This document shows, in pieces, positions 56,263 to 64,000 of a stretch of 64,000 bases of DNA. Each line of letters starts with the position of its first letter. Position 1 is the first letter of the stretch. The position numbers were made by a program, and so were the translations under genes. This DNA comes from Haloarchaeobius amylolyticus (lineage in GTDB: Archaea; Halobacteriota; Halobacteria; Halobacteriales; Natrialbaceae). The notes beneath the pieces are model-generated. The model worked only from the letters and a program-made list of their open reading frames with translations, made no database searches and was not told where the DNA came from. Where the stretch lies: assembly GCF_026616195.1 (NCBI RefSeq), contig NZ_JANHDH010000001.1, positions 2,232,001-2,296,000 on the forward strand, in the 5' to 3' direction.

Positions 56263-58416
56263 TCAATCGTCGCTCGCTTCGACGGTCGCGGAGTCCTCGT
56301 CCGGCGAGTCGTCGTCGACGTCCGGGGCCGGTTCCTCCTCGTCCGCGCTCGCTTCCTCTTCGTCGGGAGCTTCGACCGGGTCGTCGTCTGCGGACGACTC
56401 GCTCTCGGCCCCTGCATCGGGAGCAACGGCGTCGTCGCCGTCGCCGATGCCGCTGGCCAGTCCGCCGGGCTGGAGGTACCACCAGCCGCCGAGGACGACC
56501 GCGCCGAGGACGAACGCGCTGAGCGCCAGCGACGCCGCCCCCGTCGCCGCGAGGACGAACGAGAGCAGGACGCCACCGGAGCCGAGCGCCAGCAACAGCA
56601 GCGCCCGCAGGCTGTTGTCCACGCGCTGGACGATGACGTCGTCCACGGTCCGCTCGGTGACGTACTCGTCCTCGAGCAGGTCGTGGAGCGCCTGTACGTC
56701 GTCGTCGGTCGACTCGCGGAGGTCGACCACGTCCGCTTCGAGGTCGGACTGGACCGCCTCGAGGTCCGCCTCCACGTCGTCCCGGAGGTCACCCGTCGCC
56801 GCTTCGCGCTCGCGCCGGACCGCCTCGAGGTCGTTCTCGAACTCACTGCGCGCGTCCGCGAGGTCCGCGGAGAGGTCCTCTCTCGCGTCCGCGATGGACG
56901 TTTCGAGGTCCTCCCGGAGTTCGGCTGTCGCGTCCTCGCGCTCCTCGCGGAGCGTCTCGAGGTCGTCGTCGAGGGCGTCGACGCGGTCCTCCAGCGCTGC
57001 CAGCGCCTCGGCCCGGGCCGCGATGTCGTCGAGGCGTGCGAGGTCGCGCTCGGCCTCGGCGAGCCCGCGGACCGTAGCGGAACGGTGGTCGAGTGCGTCG
57101 ACCTCGTCGGCGAGGTCCTCGAGTGCGTCCGCCCTGGCGGCCGCCTCGTCCAGGTCGTCCAGCCGGGCGACCACGTCGTCGACGCGCTCGTCGGTCGCGG
57201 CGTCTTCGACCAGCGTGTCGAGTCGCTCGGCCACGTCGTCGAGGCGGTCGGCCTCGGCCTTCGCGTCCTCCAGTGCCTCGACGGCCTCCGTGACCACCGC
57301 GAGGTCGGACTCGTCGGCCTTCTGCTCTGCGAGGGCGGAGAGGTCCGCCCGGGTCTGTTGCAGGTCCGCCGCGTCGGCCTTGAGGCCGTAGACCTCGGTG
57401 ATGCTGGATTCGAGGTCCTCGATGTCGCGTTCGAGCCGCTCGCGGCGCTGGTTCGCCCGGTCGCGGAGCCGGTCGAGGAACGCCGCCGTCGACTCGGAGA
57501 GCTCGAGGTTGAGCTCCTGTGCGATGGCGTCCCGGTCGTCCTCGTCGACGCTGTCGGTGCGGAACTCGCGGGCGAGGTCGGCCGCGACGCTGGCGCCGGC
57601 CTGGGTCCGGCCGACGTTCGCGTCGCTATCGCTGTCGCTATCGGCGCCGGGGGCGGCGCTGTCTGCGTCCGGTCCCTCGTCGAGCGAGAGGTCGCCGAGT
57701 GCCGGTTCGTCGTCGTCGATACCGAGGTCGTCCGCGCCGGAGAGGTCGAGGCCCGAGCCGAACGCGGCCGGCTCCTCCGGCTCCTCGGCCTGGTCATCCT
57801 CCGCCGGCGTGGCGGCCTCGGTGGCATCGGCCGGTGGCATCGGCTCGGCACCGGGGTCGCTATCGGGGTCGTCCAGGTCGAGCACCTCTGCGGCCGCCTC
57901 TTCGATGCTCTCGGCGTCCCCCTCGTCCATGGCGATGTCGCCCTCGTCGTCCACGTCGAGCGTCGGGACCGCCTCGGCGGTCTCCTCGACCGGCCCGGGG
58001 CCGTCCTCGTCCTCGGTGGTGACCGACAGCGTCGGCCGCTCGAGGAACGCCTCGCGGTCGTCGAGCGACGACCGTCGAACCCCGTACACCGTGGTCACCG
58101 ATTCGCCGGGGTCGAGCCGTCGTCGGTACGCGATCTCGTTCTCGTCGACGCGTCGCCAGTTCTCCGCCTCGAAGTCCTCGTGAAAGCCCACGTCCTCGCC
58201 CGAGAGGTCCTCTGGGGTCGTGTCACGGAGTTCGAGCGTGACTGGCTCGTCACGCATCGACGCGATGTCGTAGTTCACGACGGGTACGGCGGCGCCGCGT
58301 TCGGTAACCCACTTCCGAACACGGACGCCGCGGTCGGCGACGTTCACCGCGTCACCATCCGTCGGGGGCCAGTCCACCGCCTCCTCGTCAGTCGTTAGGT
58401 CGCTATCCTCCGTCAC
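56263..58416 (-). CDS. Long coiled-coil membrane-anchored protein
   Basis: A 717-residue protein of unknown function. Residues about 25-120 form a compact beta domain (VRKWVTERGAAVPVVNYDIA, then RRRLDPGESVTTVYGVRRSS), followed by an acidic linker, then more than 250 residues of continuous heptad-rich coiled coil (RDRANQRRERLERDIEDLES...RREREAATGDLRDDVE), a hinge (VTERTVDDVIVQRV), then two hydrophobic helices (LRALLLLALGSGGVLLSFVL, SLALSAFVLGAVVLGGWWYL), and a terminal acidic tail. Topology suggests a long cytoplasmic rod tethered to the membrane. No gas-vesicle, SMC or archaellum motif is visible. Confidence 0.65.
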   Translation of the reverse strand: MTEDSDLTTDEEAVDWPPTDGDAVNVADRGVRVRKWVTERGAAVPVVNYDIASMRDEPVTLELRDTTPEDLSGEDVGFHEDFEAENWRRVDENEIAYRRRLDPGESVTTVYGVRRSSLDDREAFLERPTLSVTTEDEDGPGPVEETAEAVPTLDVDDEGDIAMDEGDAESIEEAAAEVLDLDDPDSDPGAEPMPPADATEAATPAEDDQAEEPEEPAAFGSGLDLSGADDLGIDDDEPALGDLSLDEGPDADSAAPGADSDSDSDANVGRTQAGASVAADLAREFRTDSVDEDDRDAIAQELNLELSESTAAFLDRLRDRANQRRERLERDIEDLESSITEVYGLKADAADLQQTRADLSALAEQKADESDLAVVTEAVEALEDAKAEADRLDDVAERLDTLVEDAATDERVDDVVARLDDLDEAAARADALEDLADEVDALDHRSATVRGLAEAERDLARLDDIAARAEALAALEDRVDALDDDLETLREEREDATAELREDLETSIADAREDLSADLADARSEFENDLEAVRREREAATGDLRDDVEADLEAVQSDLEADVVDLRESTDDDVQALHDLLEDEYVTERTVDDVIVQRVDNSLRALLLLALGSGGVLLSFVLAATGAASLALSAFVLGAVVLGGWWYLQPGGLASGIGDGDDAVAPDAGAESESSADDDPVEAPDEEEASADEEEPAPDVDDDSPDEDSATVEASDD

Positions 58417-58578
58417 GCTGTCTGATGCTCATTCCCAATATCCTTCATGGTATCGGAAATTGTTGTAAAATTAAGGTTATCGGTGATTGAGGTGTGTCCC
58501 GGGTAGCATGAAAACGAGAGAATCGCAAGAAAGCGTCGTTCCTGTCGGCTGGCGAGGACGGGTGGGCTGGTGGGTGCG

Positions 58579-59862
58579 CTACGTCCCGTGCTCCCAGGAG
58601 CCCATGTACTCGCGCTGTTCGTCGGTCAGCGCGTCGAACTCGACGCCCTCGGCCGCGAGCTTGATCTCGGCGACCTCCTTGTCGAGTTCGTCGGGCACGT
58701 CGTGGACGCCCGCCTCGTACTCCTCGCCGTTCTCGACGAGTTCACGCACACAGACGGCCTGCACGCCGAAGGACTGGTCCATGACCTCGACCGGGTGGCC
58801 GAGCGCGAGGGGTGCCGCGAGGTTGACGAGGCGCCCCTCCGCGAGGACGTTCAGGCGGCGCCCGTCAGCCATCTCGTAGGCCTCGACGCCGTCGCGGGCC
58901 TCGTAGCGGTCGACGGCCATGTCGTCGAGCTGGTCGAGGTTGATCTCGATGTCGAAGTGGCCGGCGTTCGCCAGCAGGACGCCGTCCTGCATGCGCTCGA
59001 AGTGCTCGGCGGTGATGACGTCGCGGTTGCCCGTGGTGGTGATGAAGACGTCGCCGACCTCGGCGGCCTCCTCCATGGGCTTGACCTCGTAGCCCTCCAT
59101 GTGGGCTTCGAGGGCGCGGCGCGGCTCGACCTCGGTGACGATGACGTTCGCGTTCTGGCCCGCCGCCTTCTTCGCGACGCCCTTGCCACAGTAGCCGTAG
59201 CCGGCGACGACGACGTCCTTGCCGGCCCACGAGAGGTTCGTGGTCATGGCGATGGTCGCCAGCGAGGACTCGCCGGTGCCGTGGACGTTGTCGAACAGCG
59301 TCTTCATCGGGGTGTCGTTGACCGCGAAGACGGGGTACTTCAGGGCGCCGTCGTCGTCCATGGCGCGGAGGCGGTGGACACCGGTCGTGGTCTCCTCACA
59401 GCCGCCGACGATGGTGTCGATGAGTTCGGGGTAGTCCTCGTGGATGGCGGCGACCATGTCCATCCCGTCGTCGACCGTGATGGTCGGGTCGATGTCGATG
59501 ACGGCCTTGATGGCCTCGTAGTACTCGTCGTCGTCGACGCCGCGCTTGGCGTAGGACGTGATGTTCTCGTGTGTGTCCAGCGCCGCGCTCACGTCGTCGT
59601 GTGTCGAGAGCGGGTTGCAGCCGGTGATGGCGACCTCGGCGCCGCCGTCGGCGAGGAGTTCGACGAGGTTCGCCGTCTTCGCCTCGACGTGCATCGCCAT
59701 GCCGATGCGCTGGCCGGCGAAGGGCTGTTCGGCCTCGTACTCCTCGCGGAGCGCGTTCAGGATGGGCATGTGCTGGCGGGCCCAGTCCATCTTGCGTCGG
59801 CCCTCCTCCTGGGTCGGTTCGGGGTCGTCGAGTTGCTCCGTGATGGTCGGATACGTGCTCAT
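58579..59862 (-). CDS. ahcY: Adenosylhomocysteinase
   Basis: A 427-residue NAD-dependent enzyme splitting S-adenosylhomocysteine to adenosine and homocysteine, needed after every methylation. It has the start [20 protein letters not shown], catalytic parts ([46 protein letters not shown]), the NAD loop [18 protein letters not shown], and the C-terminal [20 protein letters not shown]. Archaeal SahH ends close to this (no C-terminal KHxxY extension). ATG at 59862 was chosen; 59874 is possible. Alone between the coiled-coil gene and the histidine-kinase gene. Confidence 0.95.
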   Translation of the reverse strand: MSTYPTITEQLDDPEPTQEEGRRKMDWARQHMPILNALREEYEAEQPFAGQRIGMAMHVEAKTANLVELLADGGAEVAITGCNPLSTHDDVSAALDTHENITSYAKRGVDDDEYYEAIKAVIDIDPTITVDDGMDMVAAIHEDYPELIDTIVGGCEETTTGVHRLRAMDDDGALKYPVFAVNDTPMKTLFDNVHGTGESSLATIAMTTNLSWAGKDVVVAGYGYCGKGVAKKAAGQNANVIVTEVEPRRALEAHMEGYEVKPMEEAAEVGDVFITTTGNRDVITAEHFERMQDGVLLANAGHFDIEINLDQLDDMAVDRYEARDGVEAYEMADGRRLNVLAEGRLVNLAAPLALGHPVEVMDQSFGVQAVCVRELVENGEEYEAGVHDVPDELDKEVAEIKLAAEGVEFDALTDEQREYMGSWEHGT

Positions 59863-60006
59863 GGCTGCGACCATGTGAAGCGGGAGGAAAACGGTACCGA
59901 AGTCGGCACACCGGTCTGGTCGGCGGGTTCGCCGCCGGATTCGCGGGGAGCTGCCCGAGGTGTGTAGGCGCCGCTCTTTTTAGGCTCCCACGGCCACCTC
60001 CCAGCA

Positions 60007-62397
60007 ATGCAGTTCTCGGACGAGCAGCGACGACTGGTGGGCGTCGCCAGCATCGTCAGCATCTGTGTCGTCGTTCTGGCCGCCCAGTTGCAGTCCGTCG
60101 TGGTCACCGTCACGGCTGGTGGGAACCCCTTCACGGCCGCCCTCGAGGTCGGCCCGACCGGGCTGTTGACGATCGGTGTCATCGCCGCCGCATTCTGGTT
60201 CTGGGTCGACGACTGGCCGGCGGACCGCGTCGTCCACATCGCCCGGTGGACCGTGGTCGCCGTCGTCATCGCGGTCGCCCTCGAATCGTGGGTCATCGGC
60301 GTCCACGTGTTCTTACAGGACCAGACCGCCTCCTACGTCACCGTCACCAACACGGTCCTGCTCGGGCTCGTCGCCGGGGGTGCCGCCGGGCTCTACAGCG
60401 CCCGCCAGCGCGAAGGCCAGCGAGAGCTGACGATGAGCGAGCAACGCTACCGGTCGCTGACCGAGGACGTCCTCGACAGCTCCGACGTGGGGCTGTTCAT
60501 CCTCGACGCGGAGTTCGACGTGGTCTGGATCAACGAGGCGACCGAGCAGTACTTCGACCTCGACCGGGACGAGGTCATCGGGTGCGACGCCCGGACGCTG
60601 GTCGAGGAGCGACTCAAACACCGCTTCGCCCAGCCCGACCGGTTCGCCGGTCAGGTGACCGCGGGGTACGACGACAACACGGGCGAGGCGGAGTTCGAGT
60701 GCCGCGTCGCCGACGGGGACGAGGACCGGTGGCTGGCACACTTCAGCCAGCCCATCGAGTCCGGGCTCTACCGGGGCGGCCGCATCGAGCACTACACCGA
60801 CATCACCGAGCGAAAGCGCACGAACGACCGGCTCGAGGCCCGCGAGCGGACCCTCCGCCGGCTCCACGACGTGCTGCTCGACCGGTCGACGCCCCTCGAC
60901 GACCGCATCGACGACCTCCTCGACATCGGACGGGAGATGCTCGACGTGGAGCACGCGGTGTTCACGCAGGTCGCGGGCGACGAGATGCTCGTCGAGGCGG
61001 TCCAGTCGGAGCTCGGGAGCGACGTCCAGGCGGGCTACGCCGTCGCTCTCGACGGGACGTACGCAGAGCGCATCGTCGAACAGGACGAACTCCAGTACGC
61101 GTCGAACGTCTCCGAGGAGTGGCCGGGGTTCACCGACTCGTGGTCCTACGAGGAGCTCGGCCTGGAGTACTACGTGGGCGTTCCCGTGCGGGTCGACGAC
61201 GACCTCCACGGCGTCCTCGCGTTCGGTGACCCCAGCCCGCGCGAGGAGACCGCCGGGTGGCAACTGGCCCTGCTCGACATCATGGCGAACTCGCTGGCGC
61301 ACGAACTCGAACACCGGCTCCACGACCGCCGCCGCGAGCAGCAACTCCAGGAGACCCGCGAGGAGTTCGAGTCGCTGGTCGAGGACGTCGAGGACTACGC
61401 CATCTTCCGGCTCAGCCCCGAGGGCCACGTCGAGAGCTGGAACCGCGGCGCCGAGGACATCAAGGGGTACACCGAGGAGGAGATCCTCGGCGAGCACGTG
61501 CGGTCGTTCCACACGACGGAGGACCGCGCGGCGGGCCGCCCCGAGACGCTGCTCAACCGGGCCGCCGAGGAGGGTCGGGCCGTCGACGAGGGCTGGCGGG
61601 TGCGCAAGGACGGCTCCCGGTTCTGGGCGAACGTGGTCGTCACGGCCCTCCGTGACGACGAGGACGACGACGTCCGCGGGTTCCTGAAGGTCACCCGCGA
61701 CATGACCGAGCGCCGCGAGCGCGAACAGAAGGTCGAACACGAGCGCGAGCGCCTCGAGTTCATGAACCGCATCATCCGGCACAACCTGCTCAACGGGATG
61801 AACGTGGTCGAGGCCCGCGCGGGCATGCTCGAGGGGCACGTCGACGACCAGATGGCCGGCCACCTCGACACCATCCAGACCCGCATCCGGGACATGATCG
61901 ACCTCATCGAGACGATGCGGGCGTTCATGCGGGCCATCGTCGAGGGGAAGGAACACGACCCCGAGCCGACCGACCTGGCGCCCATCCTCGAATCCGAGGT
62001 CGCCAAGGCGGTCGACGCCTACGACCACGCCCGGGTCGAGGCCGAGGACTTCCCCGACGTCGCGGTGCTGGCGGACGACCTGCTGCCGGAGGTGTTCGAG
62101 AACCTGCTGACGAACGCGGTCCAGCACAACGACAGGGAGACCCCGGTCGTCGAGGTGCGGACCGAGGTGACCGACGAGAGGGTCTCCGTGGTGGTCAGCG
62201 ACAACGGCCCCGGCATCGACGAGGAACTCCGGGACGCCGTCTTCGAGAAGGGACGCAAGGGCTTCGACAGCCCGGGGACCGGCTTCGGGCTCTACCTCGT
62301 CCGCGAGATCGTCGACTCCTACGGCGGGCGGGTCGACGCCGAGAACGGCCCCGACGGCGGCGCGGTGTTCACCGTCCACCTGCCGCGGGTGGACTGA
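60007..62397 (+). CDS. Membrane-bound multi-sensor histidine kinase (PAS-GAF-PAS)
   Basis: A 796-residue sensor. Four N-terminal helices (about residues 8-130) are followed by PAS (about 140-270; LDSSDVGLFILDAEFDVVWI), GAF (about 285-440), a second PAS/PAC (about 450-575; HVESWNRGAEDIKGYTEEE with WRVRKDGSRFWANVV), HisKA with H-box RIIRHNLLNGMNVV and the HATPase ending in SPGTGFGLYLVREIVDSYGG. The HNLLN box is the haloarchaeal version. The 3' end is followed by a G-rich stretch (62461-62560). Partner response regulator not adjacent. Confidence 0.93.
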   Translation: MQFSDEQRRLVGVASIVSICVVVLAAQLQSVVVTVTAGGNPFTAALEVGPTGLLTIGVIAAAFWFWVDDWPADRVVHIARWTVVAVVIAVALESWVIGVHVFLQDQTASYVTVTNTVLLGLVAGGAAGLYSARQREGQRELTMSEQRYRSLTEDVLDSSDVGLFILDAEFDVVWINEATEQYFDLDRDEVIGCDARTLVEERLKHRFAQPDRFAGQVTAGYDDNTGEAEFECRVADGDEDRWLAHFSQPIESGLYRGGRIEHYTDITERKRTNDRLEARERTLRRLHDVLLDRSTPLDDRIDDLLDIGREMLDVEHAVFTQVAGDEMLVEAVQSELGSDVQAGYAVALDGTYAERIVEQDELQYASNVSEEWPGFTDSWSYEELGLEYYVGVPVRVDDDLHGVLAFGDPSPREETAGWQLALLDIMANSLAHELEHRLHDRRREQQLQETREEFESLVEDVEDYAIFRLSPEGHVESWNRGAEDIKGYTEEEILGEHVRSFHTTEDRAAGRPETLLNRAAEEGRAVDEGWRVRKDGSRFWANVVVTALRDDEDDDVRGFLKVTRDMTERREREQKVEHERERLEFMNRIIRHNLLNGMNVVEARAGMLEGHVDDQMAGHLDTIQTRIRDMIDLIETMRAFMRAIVEGKEHDPEPTDLAPILESEVAKAVDAYDHARVEAEDFPDVAVLADDLLPEVFENLLTNAVQHNDRETPVVEVRTEVTDERVSVVVSDNGPGIDEELRDAVFEKGRKGFDSPGTGFGLYLVREIVDSYGGRVDAENGPDGGAVFTVHLPRVD

Positions 62398-62460
62398 CGG
62401 CTCGGGTAGGGTCACACGAGGCCGGCCCGGCGCTGCCGCTCCGGGGCCGTGGTGTCACAC

Positions 62461-62575
62461 AGGAAGATGATGGTGGAAGTGGGGAAGGGGGGTTCCCCGG
62501 TGGTGGAAGTGGTTTCCCAGTGGTGGGAGTGGGGAAGGGGGCGTGTGGTTGGTGTGGGAGACGGGTTCTACCAGT
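62461..62575 (+). repeat. G-rich imperfect repeats between convergent genes
   Basis: Repeats of GTGGAAGTGGGGAAGGGGGG type: TGGTGGAAGTGGGGAAGGGG at 62471-62490, TGGTGGAAGTGG at 62501-62512, TGGTGGGAGTGGGGAAGGGG at 62521-62540. G-runs of 3-6 bases occur at least four times on the plus strand, separated by short loops, so a G-quadruplex is possible. It lies between the 3' ends of the kinase gene and the sequon-rich gene and could act in termination or RNA stability. Confidence 0.5.
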
Positions 62576-63206
62576 CGAAGGGCAGGAACCCGAGGTCGGC
62601 GACGAGGCGCTTGTCCGGGCCGTTCCCGTTACCGTTGTTGCCCTTCTCCTCGTCGTCGTCACCGTCGTCGTTGCCGGGCGCGTCACTCGGCGGGCCGCCG
62701 GAGCTGTTGTTGCCGCCGGCCTTGCCGGGCTTGTCCTCGGGCGGCCCCTGCGTGCTGTTGTCGGACTTGCCGGGGGCGTCGGTCGGCGGACCCGCGTGGT
62801 CCGGCGCGTTACCCGGGTTGTGCGTCAGGACCCAGTTGGCGATGAGGCGGCCGGGCGCCTCGACGGAGGAGTTGTTGGTGACCTCCTGGACGTAGTCCGT
62901 GAGCTGACGCGAGAACTCGTTCATCGCGTCCTCGGAGCTCTGGTTGGTGGTGTTGGTGGTGTTCGTCGTGTTGTCACCGTCGGTCGTGTTCGTGACGTTG
63001 TCGCCGTCGGTGGTGTTGTTCGTGGCGTCCGTCGTGTTGTCGTCGGTCGTGTTGTTGTCAGCGACCAGGTCGCTGAGCGAGGCCGACGGACTGCTCGTCT
63101 GCACGGTCGTCTGTGGCGAGGCTGCCGCGGCTGCCGGGGCGACCGCCGCTGCGACCAGCAGCAGCGCGCCGAACACCGCGAGTGTCGTCTTTGAGCGCAT
63201 CATCAC
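62568..63206 (-). CDS. Secreted protein with dense N-glycosylation sequons
   Basis: A 212-residue protein with a Sec-type signal (TTLAVFGALLLVAAAVAPAAAA). Between residues about 50 and 92 lies a block of Asn-Thr-Asp repeats (NNTTDDNTTDATNNTTDG...) with 11 Asn-X-Ser/Thr sites, and five more follow in NNSS, DNST and GNNSS contexts. Haloarchaea glycosylate such sites on exported proteins. The tail (DDGDDDEEKGNNGNGNGPDK) is acidic and disordered. No fold motif is apparent, so a heavily glycosylated surface or exopolymer role is likely. Three consecutive Met codons at the start; the first is used. Confidence 0.7.
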   Translation of the reverse strand: MMMRSKTTLAVFGALLLVAAAVAPAAAAASPQTTVQTSSPSASLSDLVADNNTTDDNTTDATNNTTDGDNVTNTTDGDNTTNTTNTTNQSSEDAMNEFSRQLTDYVQEVTNNSSVEAPGRLIANWVLTHNPGNAPDHAGPPTDAPGKSDNSTQGPPEDKPGKAGGNNSSGGPPSDAPGNDDGDDDEEKGNNGNGNGPDKRLVADLGFLPFDW

Positions 63207-63418
63207 GACTCACCATCTGCACAGACATTGCATAAACCCGTACTGACGTTCAGCCTCGTTCACTCGGTTCACCGGCCTCGAACGACCCGGCTGGAATCGT
63301 TCATTCAGTTCAAAAACGATGCTCGCGGTTCGTTTCGGAATGGGAACCCAGGATACCAACCGTGCCGAGGATGTCATTCGTCCTAGTATTTATCCATCCT
63401 CGCCCCCTGTCTCGACCC

Positions 63419-64000
63419 ATGTTCGGGGAACGGGGGGCCACCTCACCGGTCGGGTTGCTCCTGATGGCGGCGCTCGCGGTGGTGATGGTCGGCGCGGCCG
63501 GGGTCGTCGTGTTCGACGCGGTCCCGGGGGTGCTGGCGGACCCGCCGGAGGCGTCGGTCGACGCGACCGTGGCGGCCAACGGCGCGAACGCCCAGACGCT
63601 GGTCGTCACCCACCGTGGCGGCGACGCGCTCCCCGTCGAGGAGTTCGTGGTCTTCGTCGACGACGGCGGGACCGTCTCGGAGACGCCCCTCTCGGCGTTC
63701 CTGCGTCGGTCGGCAGACAACGACGGGAAACTGCGTGCTGGCGAGGCTTTCGGCACGACGAACCTGCTGTCCAGTTCGCAGGTGACGGTCCGGGTGGTCC
63801 ACGAGCCGTCGAACACGGTCGTCGCGGAGGCGCGGCCGCCGGTTCCCGATTCCTCGCCGCAGGTCACCGACTTCGACCAGCAGGCACCGACGCAGACCTA
63901 CGCCGGGAGCCAGAACGGCGACGGCGAGACGACGGCCACCGACGGCGGCGCGACCGTCACGATGCGGGGCAACCAGTGGCGGTACATCGACCACTCCTAC
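63419..64000 (+). CDS. Type IV pilin/archaellin-like secreted protein (C-terminus outside window)
   Basis: First 194 residues of an open frame running off the end. MFGERGATSPVGLLLMAALA has the type IV pilin (DUF1628/class III) signal: basic GERGATSPV then a hydrophobic helix (LLLMAALAVVMVGAAGVVVF). In haloarchaea these are cut by PibD before the helix. The mature start (PGVLADPPEASVDATVAANG) begins a beta-rich domain with DDGGTVSETPLS. Acidic composition is normal. The 5' start is the ATG at 63419 after a TATA-like TATTTATC (63389-63396), about 27 nt upstream. The rest of the gene is needed for class. Confidence 0.75.
   Translation, partial: MFGERGATSPVGLLLMAALAVVMVGAAGVVVFDAVPGVLADPPEASVDATVAANGANAQTLVVTHRGGDALPVEEFVVFVDDGGTVSETPLSAFLRRSADNDGKLRAGEAFGTTNLLSSSQVTVRVVHEPSNTVVAEARPPVPDSSPQVTDFDQQAPTQTYAGSQNGDGETTATDGGATVTMRGNQWRYIDHSY

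Noticed and set aside
1-64000. tRNA, rRNA and CRISPR arrays
   Set aside because: No cloverleaf-like or repeat-spacer arrangement noticed on reading intergenic gaps; a covariance-model search is needed to exclude a missed tRNA.

Overview
The window is a stretch of haloarchaeal (class Halobacteria) chromosome. The evidence is GC-rich DNA with very GC-rich third codon positions, strongly acidic proteins, short or absent leaders with a TATA-like box about 25-30 nt before many start codons, and archaeal or haloarchaeal marker genes: PCNA, the PriL primase subunit, Orc1/Cdc6, Hjc, a TRAM-tailed RlmE methyltransferase, the divergent TatCo/double-TatC (TatCt) pair, and HTH-10, TrmB-like and Lrp-type regulators. 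I see no rRNA, tRNA, CRISPR array, transposase or phage genes. This is core and metabolic chromosome, not a mobile island.

Layout. 1-5.8 kb: 5'-complete but window-truncated phosphohexomutase, OsmC protein, FMN reductase, ATP-grasp enzyme, GIY-YIG protein, a zinc micro-protein, a histone-fold-like micro-protein and rpiA. 5.9-9.8 kb: MacB-type ABC exporter pair, an atypical SDR, an intergenic repeat and a CPBP protease. 9.8-14.4 kb: Orc1/Cdc6, two DUF1059 genes, an HhH-MutS2-like ATPase and a histidine phosphatase. 14.5-18.9 kb: both Tat translocase TatC proteins. 18.9-23.6 kb: Lrp regulator and a polyamine-type ABC importer (potA divergent from potDBC). 23.7-28.3 kb: two enoyl-CoA hydratases flanking an ADP-forming acyl-CoA synthetase, plus an HpcH/HpaI aldolase. 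28.3-32.7 kb: RHH regulator, a histidine kinase with a degenerate receiver, an HTH-less TrmB-like protein, RlmE and a hydrolase. 32.8-36.8 kb: PCNA, a primase-C-terminus-like protein, small membrane proteins and an MFS exporter. 36.8-37.4 kb: intergenic repeat pair. 37.4-44.6 kb: a six-gene livKGFHM operon ending in a KASIII-like enzyme, preceded by an HTH-10 regulator. 44.7-48.9 kb: DUF429, acyl-CoA ligase plus hydrolase, divergent MaoC hydratase. 49-50 kb: priL. 50-53.8 kb: a P19-like lipoprotein, a DyP-like Tat lipoprotein, a two-domain wHTH regulator and two small membrane proteins. 54-64 kb: SWIM protein, Hjc, FNT-like channel, a long coiled-coil membrane protein, AhcY, a multi-PAS histidine kinase, a sequon-rich secreted protein and a pilin-like protein cut by the window end.

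Working together. The most suggestive systems are two. First, the liv operon and the MaoC gene share an identical 14-bp near-palindrome immediately upstream of their TATA boxes, with a related copy before the hydrolase-ligase operon. This points to a regulon for uptake and CoA-dependent breakdown of an unidentified acid. Second, the P19-like/DyP-like cluster resembles, in composition, bacterial periplasmic iron systems (P19/FTR1 and EfeUOB) but lacks a recognisable FTR1 permease. A third feature is a family of dispersed intergenic repeats with copies at about 8.74-8.97, 36.92-37.06 (inverted) and 37.17-37.30 kb. All functions are assigned by reading motifs; no database search was run.
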